A DNA stretch of 64,000 nucleotides from Tetraselmis striata (GCA_006384855.1 VCJN01000650.1:1-64000), one strand, 5' to 3'. Positions 24,111 through 35,723 are shown, numbered from the stretch's first letter. A program made the numbers and translations. Notes: generated by a model not told the origin, from the letters alone.

Positions 24111-25195
24111 CGTACCGCTAATTCCCATATGCCGGCCTTTCTAGTGAAATAAGGCAGGAATGGGGGTAAAAAGTAAAAGCCCACTGCAGTCGTATGTTTG
24201 GCATATAGCCATTATTATACCGACCCTCCCTAATTCAAACCCCCAGGGGCTAATGCATGAACCGGGTATACGCGGGACACGGGCCCGGACGATATATTGC
24301 ATGACAGAGCCGGGAATCGATCCGGGGATCCGAGTAGGAACGGGGGTACTCGAATAATAAAACAACAGTACGCCAAATCGGCACAGCGTTAGCGACGCTA
24401 GTCGCTACAGGTAGTATGATTAGCGACTACATGAGCTGCGTCTAGCACATGTAAGTACATGAGCTAGCAGCAGAAGGCGATATCGGAAATCACCAAAATA
24501 AAAGGCAATAAGTCGCTACAGGTCGCCTCGTCGCTAAAACCTGCTGTAGCGACTATTGGCTTGCTGCTGCGCGTATAAGGCAAACCCTTGTGTCATTCTC
24601 CCGTGTTCTATACGACTCAACAAGCGCGCTAAATGCCGCGCCGCCGCCGGGACACGTGCACAGTATTCACGTGCCTATTACTTACGAGTACTCATACACG
24701 TACCAGGAGTCGCTAATGAACCACATTATTTATTTTTCTACATTAAAAACCTACCGCCAGAACATAGATATAATTACATGAGCTAGCAGCAGAAGGCGAT
24801 ATCGGAAATCACCAAAATAAAAGGCAATCCGAAAGGTCCTCTACATCGATACTCCAGATACTATTGATACTATTGAATAGTAAAATATAATAAATAAATA
24901 TAATAAATCATAGTTACATGAGCTAGCTGCAAAAGGCGATCAGGAAACCACCCGAATAGGATAAATCATTATCCGTACAGGTACCGTAGTGGCACAAATA
25001 AAGCAATGCCCTCAGCACGGACGAGTCACGTCCGCGCGGGGCGAGGCATCAGCAGCCCGACTACTGGCACTGGCGGAACGGTACCGCCATTTGAATAAAC
25101 CCTCCAGCAGCAGCATACAGGCGCCTCGTCTTCATCAGGCGAGCGCTACCTAACCTGCAGAGCCGTCATTCAGCGCAGCCTCGCGACAGCCTCTC
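24111..25195. other. AT-rich spacer with tRNA-like fragment and repeat C
   Basis: The spacer before the Myb gene. It includes a short stretch (about 24300-24330) that resembles a T arm on the minus strand but has no full tRNA fold, and the three copies of repeat C listed separately. The last 200 bases should hold the Myb gene's promoter. Confidence 0.5.
24455..24960 (+). repeat. Repeat C, three copies
   Basis: A unit of about 50 bases (ACATGAGCTAGCAGCAGAAG, then GCGATATCGGAAATCACC and AAAATAAAAGGCAAT) occurs at about 24460-24510 and 24776-24829. A diverged copy lies at about 24915-24962. The first two are almost identical and about 315 bases apart. Confidence 0.85.
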
Positions 25196-28100
25196 ATGCC
25201 GAAAGCTTCTCTTCGTGGCCCGAGTGGACGAACCTGCATCGATCGAACTTTGCCGCTCCTGAGCAGGCGTACACCAGGCAACGGCGGCGCGCCCTGCGCG
25301 CCCAGGATACAGGCCCTGCTAGCGACCATGGCAGAACCGAGGGCCGCGCGCCTTTCGGGCCACACGGGTTTGCCAGTGCCGACCGGGCCCGTGGCACCAG
25401 CCGCGCCCCTCTCGTTGCTAGCGGCAAAGCGGTTGGCGGAAAAATCGTCTGTGCTGGCAGCACTGCCATTGCTAGACGCCACCACGGGAGCAGCGCGCCG
25501 GTCGAGCCCGGAGAGGAGCGGCTCCCCTGCTACGATGGTACAGGTCTCGCCGTATTCTAGGGCTTTATTGGCGGGCGCCAAGCGCAACAGCCCCGACCCA
25601 GGCGGGTGCACCGCGGGCACGCAGCGAGACGAGGAGCAGCACCAGCATGATGCGCAGCAGCACTCCGAGGCGGACCGCAAGACTTCTGGCAAACCAGGCG
25701 AGGATCGGTCGGGGCACGGGCGGGCGTACGTCCCCTGGAGCGCGCAGGAGGAGGAGTCCCTGCGCCGCGGCGTGCAGCGACACGGTGTTGGCGCGTGGCA
25801 AGTCATTTTGCGAGACCCTGAATATGACATTCTAAAGTAAGCCCGCCACGCATGTTTTATCGGCTGCGCCGCTGCCCCACGCGCTGCTCCACGCGAAGCC
25901 CACTTTGAGCCATATCGGAGTCACAACTGGTCACAACCACTGAGCCAACGTAATATTTAATATTGTGTGTTTGTCTCGCCGGTCATGGAGGAGCAGTTCT
26001 TGTCTGTGTCTGCGACACATTCACAGGTTAGTAATATAACATAAGATTTATAGTTGAAAGAAAAAGATTTGTAGTTGAGATCTTCATCCGAAATGATCAC
26101 ACATCCCCACCGCGTAAAGTTGTGTTGTTTTTCCTCGGCTACTGGAAAGGATTGCCGGTAATCCGCCCGTATAATTAATTACACAGACTGCATTAGCAGG
26201 GTCAGAATTGATTTACCATCCTAAATAAACGTCAAATAAAAAACCCTTCAATCCTCGAGTGAATCAGTATTAATGAGTATTAGCGACCCTAATCAGTATT
26301 AATCCTCAGCTAGCAGTAATAACAGCCTGGTATTAGCCCCCGCCGCCGGACGCGTCAACAGGCGCGGCAGCGGGGTCCTATGCTGGCCACCTGTCGGTCG
26401 TTATTAATAACTACCGGTGATCCAACAGTGTTTGAAATTCTGTCACTAGACTTTAATTAGTCTTGCAGATTGCTTCGGCAATTCGCTTGTTGAATATAAC
26501 GGAGCGTCGCCTACCCAGGGCTTTCCGTAACTGGATCGCTGCCTGAACGGCCGTCGTAGATACGCTGCAAGGGTTTCACTGGTGCCAGTCCTGTGCCACG
26601 GGCGGGAAAAACAACTACCGGTAGTCGCTGATATGAATCCTTTGGAACCGAATCCTAAAAGCGCCGGCGGTCAATGGGACATTTACAAGTACTGTACTAA
26701 GGTAAAGGTACTGATGACCGGGCGGGACGCCCAGCGCGACCGTACCGGTACTGAAAGCGCTGATAGCAGCGGCACTACCGGCGGCGGCTGGTATTGAGGA
26801 TCAAGTAGTAAGGAGTAAGGAGAAAGCGCGGAGTAAGGATTGTATTCCGACTAAGGATTACTCGGTACGAGCCGTCGTATTTTTTTCAAGCACATCGCAG
26901 TCCATTTCCACTCCTACCTACTGCCCGAACTAGGTAGCGCTAATCCTTACGTAGAACTAGTGTTATATTATCATTATTATGCTGTTTCCATCAGTTATTA
27001 TACCGACATTATTATTATTAGCGACCATAGTATATCTTCCAAAGAAGAAGGCAGGTCCGATTTAATTTTATGTTTTAGAGCCCCCCCCCCCCCCCCCTCT
27101 GTTTCCACCCCCCTCTATCATATTTATGTTGATCTCACAGTACTTAGTAGAACATGTCCAAAGTTGCATAATAACTACCACTGGCATGACTTTTTTAATG
27201 CTTGCAATGCATGGCTGTGTGCAGAAGGGTGTTCCCTGCTATATGCAAGCATCAAATGGAGAGGGGTGGGGCACTTTTTGGAACCATCACCATATTACAG
27301 TCAGCATCATGACAAACCAACCATACGGTGGCCCTATCCACCCCTCCATGTAGTGCTATGATGCTGCTAACTGCTGCATGCCTGGCCTGGATATTAACTT
27401 TTTCCGTGCGTTCTCTAGACGCTATCCACGTAACCAACACAGTATATTCACGGCGGCGGTGCAGGGTTGAGCCCCCAGCCGCTCATGCACCGCTCCCAGC
27501 CGCCAAGTACTGCTTAAGTACGTAAACATAAAGTTGAGGCCACTTACAAAGTGAACACCCCCCCCCCCCCTTCCCCCCCCGCCCCCCCTGTTTCTCCGGA
27601 AAGTAGGGTACTAAAACAAAACATGTCTAATGCGGCAGCAACTACTGCACCCCATATAACATTAATAATACTGAAATCCTTATTATTATATACCATACCG
27701 GTACGGGGATTGTACCAGTACCCGCCGTACCGGTACTCATCCATCCGCCTCCTGCTAATATAGGGCCCTTTTTAAGCGGATTGTGTTGATCTTTTAGTAC
27801 TGCTTTTAGCGGTTGATTTGTTACTGACCTTTTTGAACTCCACACCAGTACCTGCCGTAAGGATATTATTAAGTAAGTAGTACGAGGGTGCATGTTCTGA
27901 CCCTCAATGGTGGCCCTCACTGCACTCAGGAACCGCACTGGTATCCAGCTGAAGGACAAGTGGCGCAACCTCATCAAATTCAACCACCTGTCGAGGGAGG
28001 AGAGTATCATGGCAGTGCGCACGTCTGATCGCAAGTGGAAGCGGCCAGCCACCACTGCGGCGAAGTCTTCAACTCCTGCGTGCGCCCCGTGCCACCCACT

Positions 28101-28220
28101 TATACTGATGATGACCCTGAGTGCCCTGCAGCGGTTATTGAAATTTCCCTTGACTGCATGTCGGCCGGCCTGAGGCTCGCTCTGTCCGCCATGCCTGCCT
28201 CCCCCCCAAACCCTGTGTAG
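25196..28220 (+). CDS. Telobox-type Myb/SANT DNA-binding protein
   Basis: Exon 1 ends at 25836 and exon 2 begins at 27930; the 2.1-kb intron has a GTAAGC donor and a CTCAG acceptor. The junction restores a Myb repeat: AYVPWSAQEEESLRRGVQRH, GVGAWQVILRDPEYDILK, then NRTGIQLKDKWRNLIKFNH. The first helix carries W in PWSAQEE, and the recognition helix carries the LKDKWRNL telobox core, which in plants and animals binds telomeric repeats. About 180 residues of low-complexity sequence precede it; the start may be 25196 or the ATG near 25331. After the Myb domain the reading is uncertain: one frame ends at 28173, another (TYTDDDPECPAAVIEISLD) at 28220, and exons at 28560-29320 may belong here too. 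The intron holds C runs at about 27081-27097 and 27558-27570. Likely a nuclear telomere-repeat-binding-like factor. Confidence 0.78.
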
Positions 28221-28409
28221 GAAACCAAACGAGGAGAGCAACCCGCCGCCACCGGCAGCTTCCCAACGTAGAGGCAGCAGTGGAAGCCCACCCGCGGCGA
28301 GGGCGCACCACGATGCTCCTTCACGCCCGCCGGCTCCACTGCCAAAGCTCAATATTGACTTTCATCGGTGCCTCCCTCAGCAGCCTTTTATTATTTATTA
28401 CCCCTCGAG

Positions 28410-28504
28410 CCCCCCCCCCCCCCCCCCCCCCCCCTCTCCTCCTCTCCCTCTGTTATTCAGTCCGCTGACTCGCAGGTCTGACCCCCCCCCCCCCCCCCCC
28501 CCCC
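28410..28504 (+). repeat. Paired poly-C tracts
   Basis: Two C runs, about 28410-28434 and 28482-28504, separated by a pyrimidine-rich stretch. They lie on the sense strand just upstream of the next coding exon, which fits an intron position. Confidence 0.8.
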
Positions 28505-28559
28505 GCCCGCTCTCCCGTCTGTGGCTAGCTCACTGCCAAAACCAGGTGGCGTGACCGAC

Positions 28560-29320
28560 GTGCCAGCTGCCAGTCAACGGCTGCTGATGGCAATCAACCG
28601 GGAAGAGGAAAAGGAGGCAGCCGCCTGCCGTGCCATGGAGGGCGGGGAGGAAGAGGGCAAGCGGTCGCCGCCTCTGCGCGAGAATGCCATTGCCAAGCGG
28701 CCAGCGGGAGGCCGCAAGAGCAAGAGCCCGCGCCGAGATAGCCCTCCATCGAGCAGCCGCCCCGTGAGCGCAGCACTCCTCGGTGGCATGCTGCCGCTGT
28801 CTGGAAGCCAGCTAGCCTGGCTGCCGGCGGCCACCCCAATGTGCGCTGCTGTCATTGGCCACGCGCACCCCGGAATCCCGTGCGTCTGATCGAGCATGTT
28901 GCCCTGCGTGCCGGCTTGCAACCATGGCCAGCTCAACCCCCTGTGCCGGTCGTGGTGTGCAGGCATGCGTGGGCACGCTGGAGCGAGATGCACATGGCAA
29001 GCATGATGGACCTGCGCATGCTGCTGGCGGAGTCGCTGCAGATTCAGGCTGAGGCGGACAACTCGCTGCTCGAGACGGTGGCGCACTTTCGGTGCGGCGC
29101 TAAGGGCGTGGAGAGCGTGCACCAAGCGCTGCAGATCTGCGACATGGCCAACGATAAGGTGCAGCTCACCTACAAGGTAACCACGCCGCGCTGCGCAAGC
29201 CAGCTCCGCTGATTGTTTACCCAATCCTTACTGACAAATTTCCCTCCCCATGTTGTCCCACAGCTCATGGATGATTGGAGGCGCAAGATTTGCTTTGAGT
29301 CGAGCGGCCTCGGTCGATAG
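28560..29320 (+). CDS. Unrecognised exons, possibly 3' end of the Myb gene
   Basis: The last two exons are clear: about 28961-29176, ending in a GTAACC donor, and 29264-29320 (TAG), joined in phase 0. They encode MASMMDLRMLLAESLQIQAE, then NSLLETVAHFRCGAKGVESV and NDKVQLTYK|LMDDWRRKICF, an alpha-helical region. An upstream exon from about 28571 encodes a Glu/Lys- and Arg/Ser-rich linker (INREEEKEAAACRAMEGGEE, GRKSKSPRRDSPPSSSRP). The linker type suits a nuclear protein. Same strand and C-rich introns suggest these exons continue the Myb gene, but a separate gene is possible. It ends 115 bases from the stop of the converging Rossmann-fold gene. Confidence 0.6.
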
Positions 29321-29435
29321 CCGCCACGCGTGTTACAATCTCTTCCTGCTGCAAACATATTGATATGGCCTTAATTCTTTACCTGTTCCAGTGCCCCCTC
29401 CCCTATTAGTGCCTAGTTCCTGCTGTCATGTGAAT

Positions 29436-30434
29436 TCAAAAGAGGCCGCTGGTTGTGTAATAATCGCTGGCGCCGGCCGCGCAAAACTCCGCAAAGCTGG
29501 GGTACTTGGGCGCCCAGCCCAGCGCGGCACGCGACGCGGCGTTGCTCATGCGCTTTCCCGACGCGGCGCCGCCCTCGGGCGGCGCGCCCGTGAAGGTGCA
29601 CCCGTGACCGGTGGCGGCCTCCCATGCGTCCATCATCTCCTCGTAGCTCACCGGCACCCCGTCGCAGCCGACGTAGAGCTCCCCGCGGCCGCGGCCGGCG
29701 AGCGCGGCCACCGCCAGGCCCGCGGCGTCCTCGTAGTGAATGAGGTTGAGCATGGTGCCGCCCCAACGCGGCACCTCGCCCTGCTTGGCAAAGTAGGTGT
29801 GCGCGCCGCGGGCGCCGTGGTACAGCCCCACGAGGCGCAGCACGCAGCCGCCAGCGTCGCGCACCGCGCCCTCGGCGCGCAGCAGCCGGTCCGTCTTGTC
29901 GGACTTGCCCAGCGGCACAGTGGGCGACGCCTCGTCCGCTGGACCGCCGTCGTTCAGCGCCACCACGGACGCGCTGCTGGTGAAGACGAACGCGCCGGCG
30001 CCGGTCCAGGCGCCCAGCGCGGCGGCCACCTCGGCGGGGTAGTCCACGCTGCCGCTGGGTGGCGCGCTGAAAAGCACGTTGTCGTACCGCCGGGGCGGCG
30101 CCTCGCCGTCCGCAGGCTTGACGGTCGGCGCCAGCCCCATAGCCGCCAGCCGGCCGTGCGCGGCGTCGCTGTTGGTTTGCCCCGTGACGACGCCGCCGCC
30201 GCCGCGCGCCGCCGCCCACAGCATGCCCGCGTAGCTCCCCAGCACGCCGGGCCCTACCACCAGCAGGTCATCGCCACCAGGGCGAGCAGCGGCGGCAGCG
30301 GCTACCGCCGTCGGGCGTGTTCGCGGCCGCGTTCTCCCCGCGGACAACGCGCGCCGACTCCGGGCGCCGCCAAAGGTAGTCGGACTGCTGCGGACCGCCA
30401 TCGTCGTCATCATGTAGGTCCACGGATGCCTCAC
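29436..30434 (-). CDS. NAD(P)-binding Rossmann-fold (extended SDR-like) protein, likely plastid
   Basis: One intron-less frame of 332 residues. Residues 1-50 are rich in Ser, Arg and Ala with few acidic residues, as in a plastid transit peptide. The nucleotide-binding motif VVGPGVLGSYAG (residues 59-70) follows. Later come NVLFSAPPSG, AFVFTSSASVV, a VLRLVGLYHG segment, NLIHYEDAAGL and ASRAALGWAPKYPSFAEF at the C-terminus, in the order usual for epimerase-like proteins. The canonical YxxxK is not obvious, which suggests an atypical extended SDR such as the YeeZ-like group and its plant relatives. Substrate unknown. GC content is high, as in the other single-exon genes here. Confidence 0.8.
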   Translation of the reverse strand: MRHPWTYMMTTMAVRSSPTTFGGARSRRALSAGRTRPRTRPTAVAAAAAARPGGDDLLVVGPGVLGSYAGMLWAAARGGGGVVTGQTNSDAAHGRLAAMGLAPTVKPADGEAPPRRYDNVLFSAPPSGSVDYPAEVAAALGAWTGAGAFVFTSSASVVALNDGGPADEASPTVPLGKSDKTDRLLRAEGAVRDAGGCVLRLVGLYHGARGAHTYFAKQGEVPRWGGTMLNLIHYEDAAGLAVAALAGRGRGELYVGCDGVPVSYEEMMDAWEAATGHGCTFTGAPPEGGAASGKRMSNAASRAALGWAPKYPSFAEFCAAGASDYYTTSGLF

Positions 30435-31061
30435 CGCACGCGACTAAGCCCGCGGCCGCCGTGCCCCACGGTTATCAAGAGGATGACTTCCCGCGGTCGT
30501 GCAGAATCGACGTACGTGTACGCGTCGGGCAGGCACTGTGGAGGCGCCGAGGGGCAGTGGGTGGCGGAGGACTTCTGAACGGTGATGGTTGAGACGAGAA
30601 CTGATGGTGCATCGTTGCGATGGGTTTGGTTATGTTTTGTGAACAAGGATTACCTAAGGACAGAATCGGGTGAAGGCAAAGGTCGCATCACTGTAATGGG
30701 GTTTGGTTGCATGGCGGGAGGGAGAATTGTGTTATTAATGGGTTTGGTTAGTCGCCAGTAAAGGTGCTGGTACCCTCACTACTCGTCGAAGTAGAGTTGT
30801 CTTGATATATGCACAGCGCGGACAGGGTACCGGGTACCCGTACTGATGTGAATATTACAAAAATGGCGGTAACAAAGCCACTACCTACTGCTACGGGAAT
30901 ATGTACCCGTACTGGTACCCGTAGGGGCGGTGCTTGCAATAATATTAACTGATCGGCGACGACTTTTACGGAAAGGTGATCATTGTTTTGTGTAATTATC
31001 TAGTAAAAAAACGTGAAAGGTATGCAAATCGAGGTAGCACTCGGTTCAGCCCGATTCGAGG
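30435..31061. other. Spacer upstream of tRNA-Gly
   Basis: The first part is the 5' flank of the Rossmann-fold gene. The rest has several GTACCCGTAC-like words (about 30820-30930) and no coding sequence. Confidence 0.5.
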
Positions 31062-31132
31062 GCATCGGTGGTCTAGTGGTAGAATAGCACCCTGCCACGG
31101 TGCAGACCCGGGTTCGATTCCCGGCCGATGCA
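31062..31132 (+). tRNA. tRNA-Gly(GCC)
   Basis: Complete cloverleaf of 71 bases without intron. Acceptor stem GCATCGG pairs with CCGATGC, and the discriminator is A. The D arm contains the A box TGGTCTAGTGG. Anticodon stem GCACC/GGTGC flanks the loop CTGCCAC, giving anticodon GCC at 31094-31096. The T arm has GGTTCGATTCC as B box. No encoded CCA, as in nuclear genes. Confidence 0.97.
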
Positions 31133-31136
31133 TTTT
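31133..31136 (+). terminator. Pol III terminator of tRNA-Gly
   Basis: Four T residues directly after the discriminator base, the usual minimal RNA polymerase III stop. Confidence 0.75.
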
Positions 31137-33970
31137 ATTTAACACACATTATCGGACATTACACAATCGGACACACACAATCGGACATCATAAGATTGTC
31201 TGATTTTTACCTTTACCTGTACAGTACCTGTACCGCCCGCGGGGACAGGACTGGCAACAGTGAAACCCTGCGTCTCCTGCGTGGCGCGACGATACGAGGT
31301 AACTTCGGCTGCAGCCCTCAAAGATGATAGCCATTATAGGGTGCCTTGAGTTTATTTGGATCAAGGATTGGACAAAACTTTGGTTCAACATATTAGCATG
31401 CCACGTCGCACGCGGGCCTAGTCAACATGTAATCGTGACACGATCAACGCCCTCGCGGATTTTACGTGTGTCGCCTGCCGCTTATGCCGTCACGATCGCC
31501 TATATCCGCTCTTGCAGCACCCGCCTCTCATGAAGCTTCTCGTCATGGGCCGGGGCGAGCCTCCGTAGTTTCCTCTCTAACTTCTTCCTAAGAGGCCCCT
31601 TGGCTCCGAACTCGGTCGTGAGCTTCTAGAACTCACAGGTACGGGCAGCGTCTGCGGCGTGCGGTAGCGCTGAGATCCAACGCGGGTCCGAATCCCACCG
31701 TCGCTTTCACTCCCTGAGGGACACCTCCTGAAGCTGCACATCCTCCTCAACCAAAGACTCGGAGCTCGTGTCCGACGTAGCGGGAGCGTTTTCACGTGGC
31801 ATATCGTAGGGGTGTGGGCTAGCTGGTGGGTGCGACTGCGGGTGGGTTGTTCGAAATGGCACGAGCTGCAGCGGGCCGCAGCAAGATGTGCCCTCCACGG
31901 CTCCACCGCCGCCTCTTGCCCACCCGTAGCCCCACCAACAGGTATACTCGTAGCCCCACCGCCGCGATCGTAGCAGTATAAGTATGACTATTCTGTCTCC
32001 GCTCATCCAAAACACGGACGATTTTTTCCTCCAATCTATGATCCCAATGATCCTAAGTTGCATTAATTGGGGAAGATTGGACCAACATCTTGGTCCAATT
32101 TTCGCGTACACGAGGGAGTACGGGCTGACTTGTACCGTAGATGCTGACGCGTTGATCCAAAGTATTGGTCCAAAGTTCGCGAAGGCCCCTTTATAAGTAA
32201 CGCCGTTGACAACGGCTCATCCCGGGTAAAACAAGTTGTCAGTGGAAGACTATCCCGCTACCCATGTGTGGTCTCCCCATAGCATAATTCTAACCGGGTC
32301 CGAAAAGCTGAAATTGGGTCAACGACCTAGTATCGAGAGAAAGCCGGAGGCGGAACTCATGCTCATTCTCTCGTCAATCGGTCTTGCACCTGCCGTAGTA
32401 GTTTACACCTGTGGCGGGCTACATTCCGGGAGTCGAACCGTGCAGAACGGCCATGTGACGGCGGAGGTCGGGTAATGCCGCCGAAATACAGAGGAACCGC
32501 CGCCCACCTACCACCCCCTCAAGCGAGACCATTCTCAGCTCCGTTTACGCCGCCCGCTTTGTACGCCGCGACTACGCACGAAGCCACAATACAACCCCTG
32601 TCCGTTAACGCCGCCCGCTTATTGCCAACAAGTGCATCCTCGCTCGCACTAGAACCACCTTTGTGCTCTTGTCCGTCCTCCCGCCCACACGGCCACGGCC
32701 CCGTTCACGGCCGCGCCCGGCAGGGCCGTTTGTCTCAAGGAAAATGGGTCCCGCCAACTGCCCGAGATATGTAGACTGCATCTCTACTACCGCATGCCGC
32801 TGTGTGCATTGATATACGGGTGGCATGTGCCTCAGGATGTTAGGGTGGGGTTGACGACCGGGGATGGCTCGATGTGGGCGGGTGCCGGTATAGATACATG
32901 ACTGCTCCTTGTAGTCGAATCCGCCGGCGGCGGCCCACCCGCTCACCCGTTGCTGCCATGCGCGATGTAGGGTTGGTCAACATGCATAGGCGTTAACACT
33001 AGCTGGTCCATGTAGGCGTACACCGGCGTGTACATACGGCGTGTACATGCGCTCATCGGGGCAGCGTCATGGGCAGGGTGATCCGCTGTCGGTACGCTAG
33101 TTCCATGTACTCGGCCGACCTATGTGCCGATATCCACGGGTGCGTATAAAGATCGACACGTAGCTAGGTGAGATGCAACGAAAACTAGCGCCGTGCAGGT
33201 CATGCGGGGCACGCCGGCGTGTACGTACGCGATGCGTACGACGGAGCGTTATCAGCAAAGGAACCATCTGCCGGTTAACTCCGCCCGAGCGAACAAACGC
33301 ATCGTGATTGACAGTGTCGCGGCGGTACGAGGATATATAGACTGACATTCGAATGAGATTTTGGGTTCATGTACATGTACTTGTAGACACCACTAGATGG
33401 CACTAGGCTTCCGGACCACCTCGTAATTAGCATGCAATACCATGTATATACCCCGGAATCTTACCAATAAATGACACTTGTATGTAGTCATTCCGTGACA
33501 TAATCGTAATAAACTCCACCAGGCGCATACCACACGTCATCGCAACGCTATATTCGCGGTGGTCTATATTTGCATCTGGCTCCGACAATCTCGCCGCTCT
33601 GGCCGTATCCACGATAGCGCGGGGCAGTGGCGCGCGCGGCAGTGCCATTGAGCGGGCGCGCGGCAGTGAGCGGCGAGGCGCGCAGCATTGGGGGAACGGA
33701 ATATATTATTTACATCCGGTTTCGGCCGGGACTGCCACGGCGGCGGGCCTGCTTACCGCGGGTGGCGGCAGCGGCTACTTTTGCCGCCATGGCGGCCTGG
33801 CGGTCGGCCCGAGACCCGAACGCCCCACCGCCCGCCCTGGCCCTAGCTAGTACCGCCAGGCCCCGGGCCGGCACTCCAGCTGCCGGCTTGGCGGATGGTT
33901 GGCTTTCTTGGCCGGGGGCTCCTGGCTACTGTCCTCATCGACGTTGTCGCCGGGGAAGGCTTGCGTGGCC
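31137..33970. other. Spacer; a few short repeats, no recognised gene
   Basis: ATCGGACA words recur four times at about 31150-31192. Two TTGGTCCAAxxTTCGCG words lie at about 32090 and 32165. The frame at 32236-32475 followed by one at 32475-32774 (plus strand) is open but of unremarkable composition. GC-rich GCGCGCGGCAGTG words repeat near 33625-33680. Nothing can be named. Confidence 0.45.
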
Positions 33971-34006
33971 ACTCGTCGAAACGGGGTTCGCCTAACCGCG
34001 CCTAAC
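33971..34006 (+). repeat. Dispersed repeat A, short partial copy
   Basis: ACTCGTCGAAACGGGGTTCG followed by CCTAACCGCGCCTAAC matches the first 35 bases of the copies at 10209 and (reverse strand) 38797. After that it diverges into GTAC-rich sequence. Confidence 0.7.
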
Positions 34007-34344
34007 ACGGTACTTGTACTGTATCCGTACTCAATTTTATTGTACGATTACTGTATTCCGTATCACCCCGCGCCTTACCGCGCCTATATCCTCTTTCAGT
34101 CAGCTCATCTCGGCGGTGGTCGCGAGTACCCGCGCCGCCATGACTGCCATAGCAGTACCCGTACGCAAATGGTACGTGATATGACTACGGCGTACCAGTA
34201 CCGGAAGTGCCCTTTTTGTAATTCACACCAGTACCAGTACCAGTACCAGGCCGCTTTTAGGCGGCTTGCTGTGTTGATTTTCTAATTCTGGGGAACTGCC
34301 CTTTTTGGGATTCACACCAGTACCGGGATATCGTGCATGAACTA

Positions 34345-34470
34345 GTTATGCACTGCTGTCGCACACTGCACACTGCTGCACACTGCGCACTGCAGCGCAC
34401 ACTGTCGCACACTGCACACTGCACACTGTTGCACACTGCGGCGCACACTGTCGCACACTGCACACTGCGC
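34345..34470. repeat. CACACTG minisatellite
   Basis: About fifteen units of GCACACT/CACACTGC with occasional GTC or GCG inserts. Degenerate frames through it give Cys/Val/Ala repeats that are not taken as genes. Confidence 0.85.
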
Positions 34471-34841
34471 TAGTACTGCTGTACTATAATAGAATCCTTT
34501 ATGCGGGCCGCGCACACCGCGTCCATCACACAGCAAACTTCCTCACCCACCCCGAGCTGCACATAGCGCGCTTGCCCCCAGTGCGCGCGGCTACTGCGCA
34601 TCACGCCCCCCGGAGCGCAAACCTTACCCCATGGGTACACATTACTGGCGGTAGTCGGGCAGGTGGTGCCCACAGTGGTCAACATCGGCTGTGCACTCGG
34701 CCGCATCAGGTACGGACGCCACCCTTTTTGCCCCACTCACTCACTGCAGCCCACCCACGCCAAATATAATCGGAGACATCTCGGCACCGATCCCACCCGA
34801 CACGCACCCGATATCGCTAGAGGGAGGGGAAGCTGAGGTCG
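34471..34841. other. Spacer
   Basis: About 370 bases after the CACACTG array with no recognisable feature. Confidence 0.4.
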
Positions 34842-35312
34842 TTGCCGTGGCGGATTTTTGAGTTCCTCCGTTGTTCTCTCGCATCGTCCGTTGATGCTAC
34901 AACGGGTTGGAGGCTGAAAACCCTTCGCGCCGACGCAGCGCCCCAACGATATGGCGCGACGCGAGAACTGCGCTCGGTGCGTTCTGGCCGTTTCGGCCAC
35001 CGGCCCGCCGCCTCCGAATTCTGCCGGAAGTGTGGCAAGTCCACCACAGTAGATGGCCTACCAGTGGTACGCGAGGAGGCGTTGGTCTCGGCGGTGACCG
35101 AGGCGATGTACGACCGCATGAACGGCCACGGCCACCACATGGAGCTGCGAACTGGGTACTCAGTGGGCCCAAGTGATCCAAAGGCGTGGCCCTTCCTCAC
35201 TGCCTTCGATGATCCCAAAGTATACGCAATGCGCGAGCTGCATGCGCTGTGCGAGGCGCATTTTATGGACCCGATGGACGATAGCGATGCTCTGCGCGAT
35301 GTGATGGGCTAG
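34842..35312 (+). CDS. Hypothetical protein with a CxxC motif
   Basis: An open frame of 156 codons whose second half looks like real protein. It has CRKCGKSTTVDGLPVVREEA, then VSAVTEAMYDRMNGHGHHME, PSDPKAWPFLTAFDDPKVYA and MRELHALCEAHFMDPMDDSD before the stop. The CxxC pair may bind a metal or mark a zinc-ribbon edge. I do not recognise the family. The following 400 bases also look coding but are interrupted. Host gene or mobile-element remnant cannot be told apart. Confidence 0.45.
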   Translation: MPWRIFEFLRCSLASSVDATTGWRLKTLRADAAPQRYGATRELRSVRSGRFGHRPAASEFCRKCGKSTTVDGLPVVREEALVSAVTEAMYDRMNGHGHHMELRTGYSVGPSDPKAWPFLTAFDDPKVYAMRELHALCEAHFMDPMDDSDALRDVMG

Positions 35313-35723
35313 GATTCAGCGCACCAATCCCGCCACCGCTTCCCATAGAGGCGGGTGGCTATGTATTCCGGTGGGAGGCGCTGCCGGGCAAGAGCGAGGC
35401 AGACAAGCTGGAACAGTAGGCGCTCCGAACTGTGCGCTCAGAGCGTGCGCGTGAGTTGGGTGAGCGCGCTCGGAAGTTGCGCGCTACGGAGTGGCAGGAG
35501 CGCATGGAGCGAGAGTGAGCGGGTATCTCAGACAACACCAGCGAAGGCGACTATTCAGCGCCCCGCACATCGGCGCAGTTCAGAAAGCTACGACAGCATT
35601 GACAGGTGGGATGCGGTAAAGTGCGGGCCATATGAAAAGAAGTACTTCATGCAGAGGAGGGCGGGGCGCGAAGCAACGATGGAGGCGGGAGGCGAGGCGT
35701 TCAGCATCGGTGAGGGGGGCTGA
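35313..35723 (+). pseudogene. Interrupted coding-like stretch, coiled-coil composition
   Basis: Arg/Glu-rich segments (SERARELGERARKLRATEWQ, YEKKYFMQRRAGREATMEAG) lie on the same strand as the preceding ORF and look like a charged helical region. The reading is interrupted. Possibly the decayed 3' continuation of the gene at 34842. Confidence 0.35.

Noticed and set aside
24240-24360. tRNA-like sequence on the minus strand (GATCGATTCCCGG)
   Set aside because: Only a T-arm-like stretch is present; no acceptor, D or anticodon arm can be paired at the right distances.
32395-32470. Possible tRNA on the minus strand (GGTTCGACTCCCGG)
   Set aside because: The T stem does not pair fully and there is no matching acceptor stem.
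34257-34536. Cys/Val/Ala-repeat frames over the CACACTG array
   Set aside because: They arise from translating a minisatellite.
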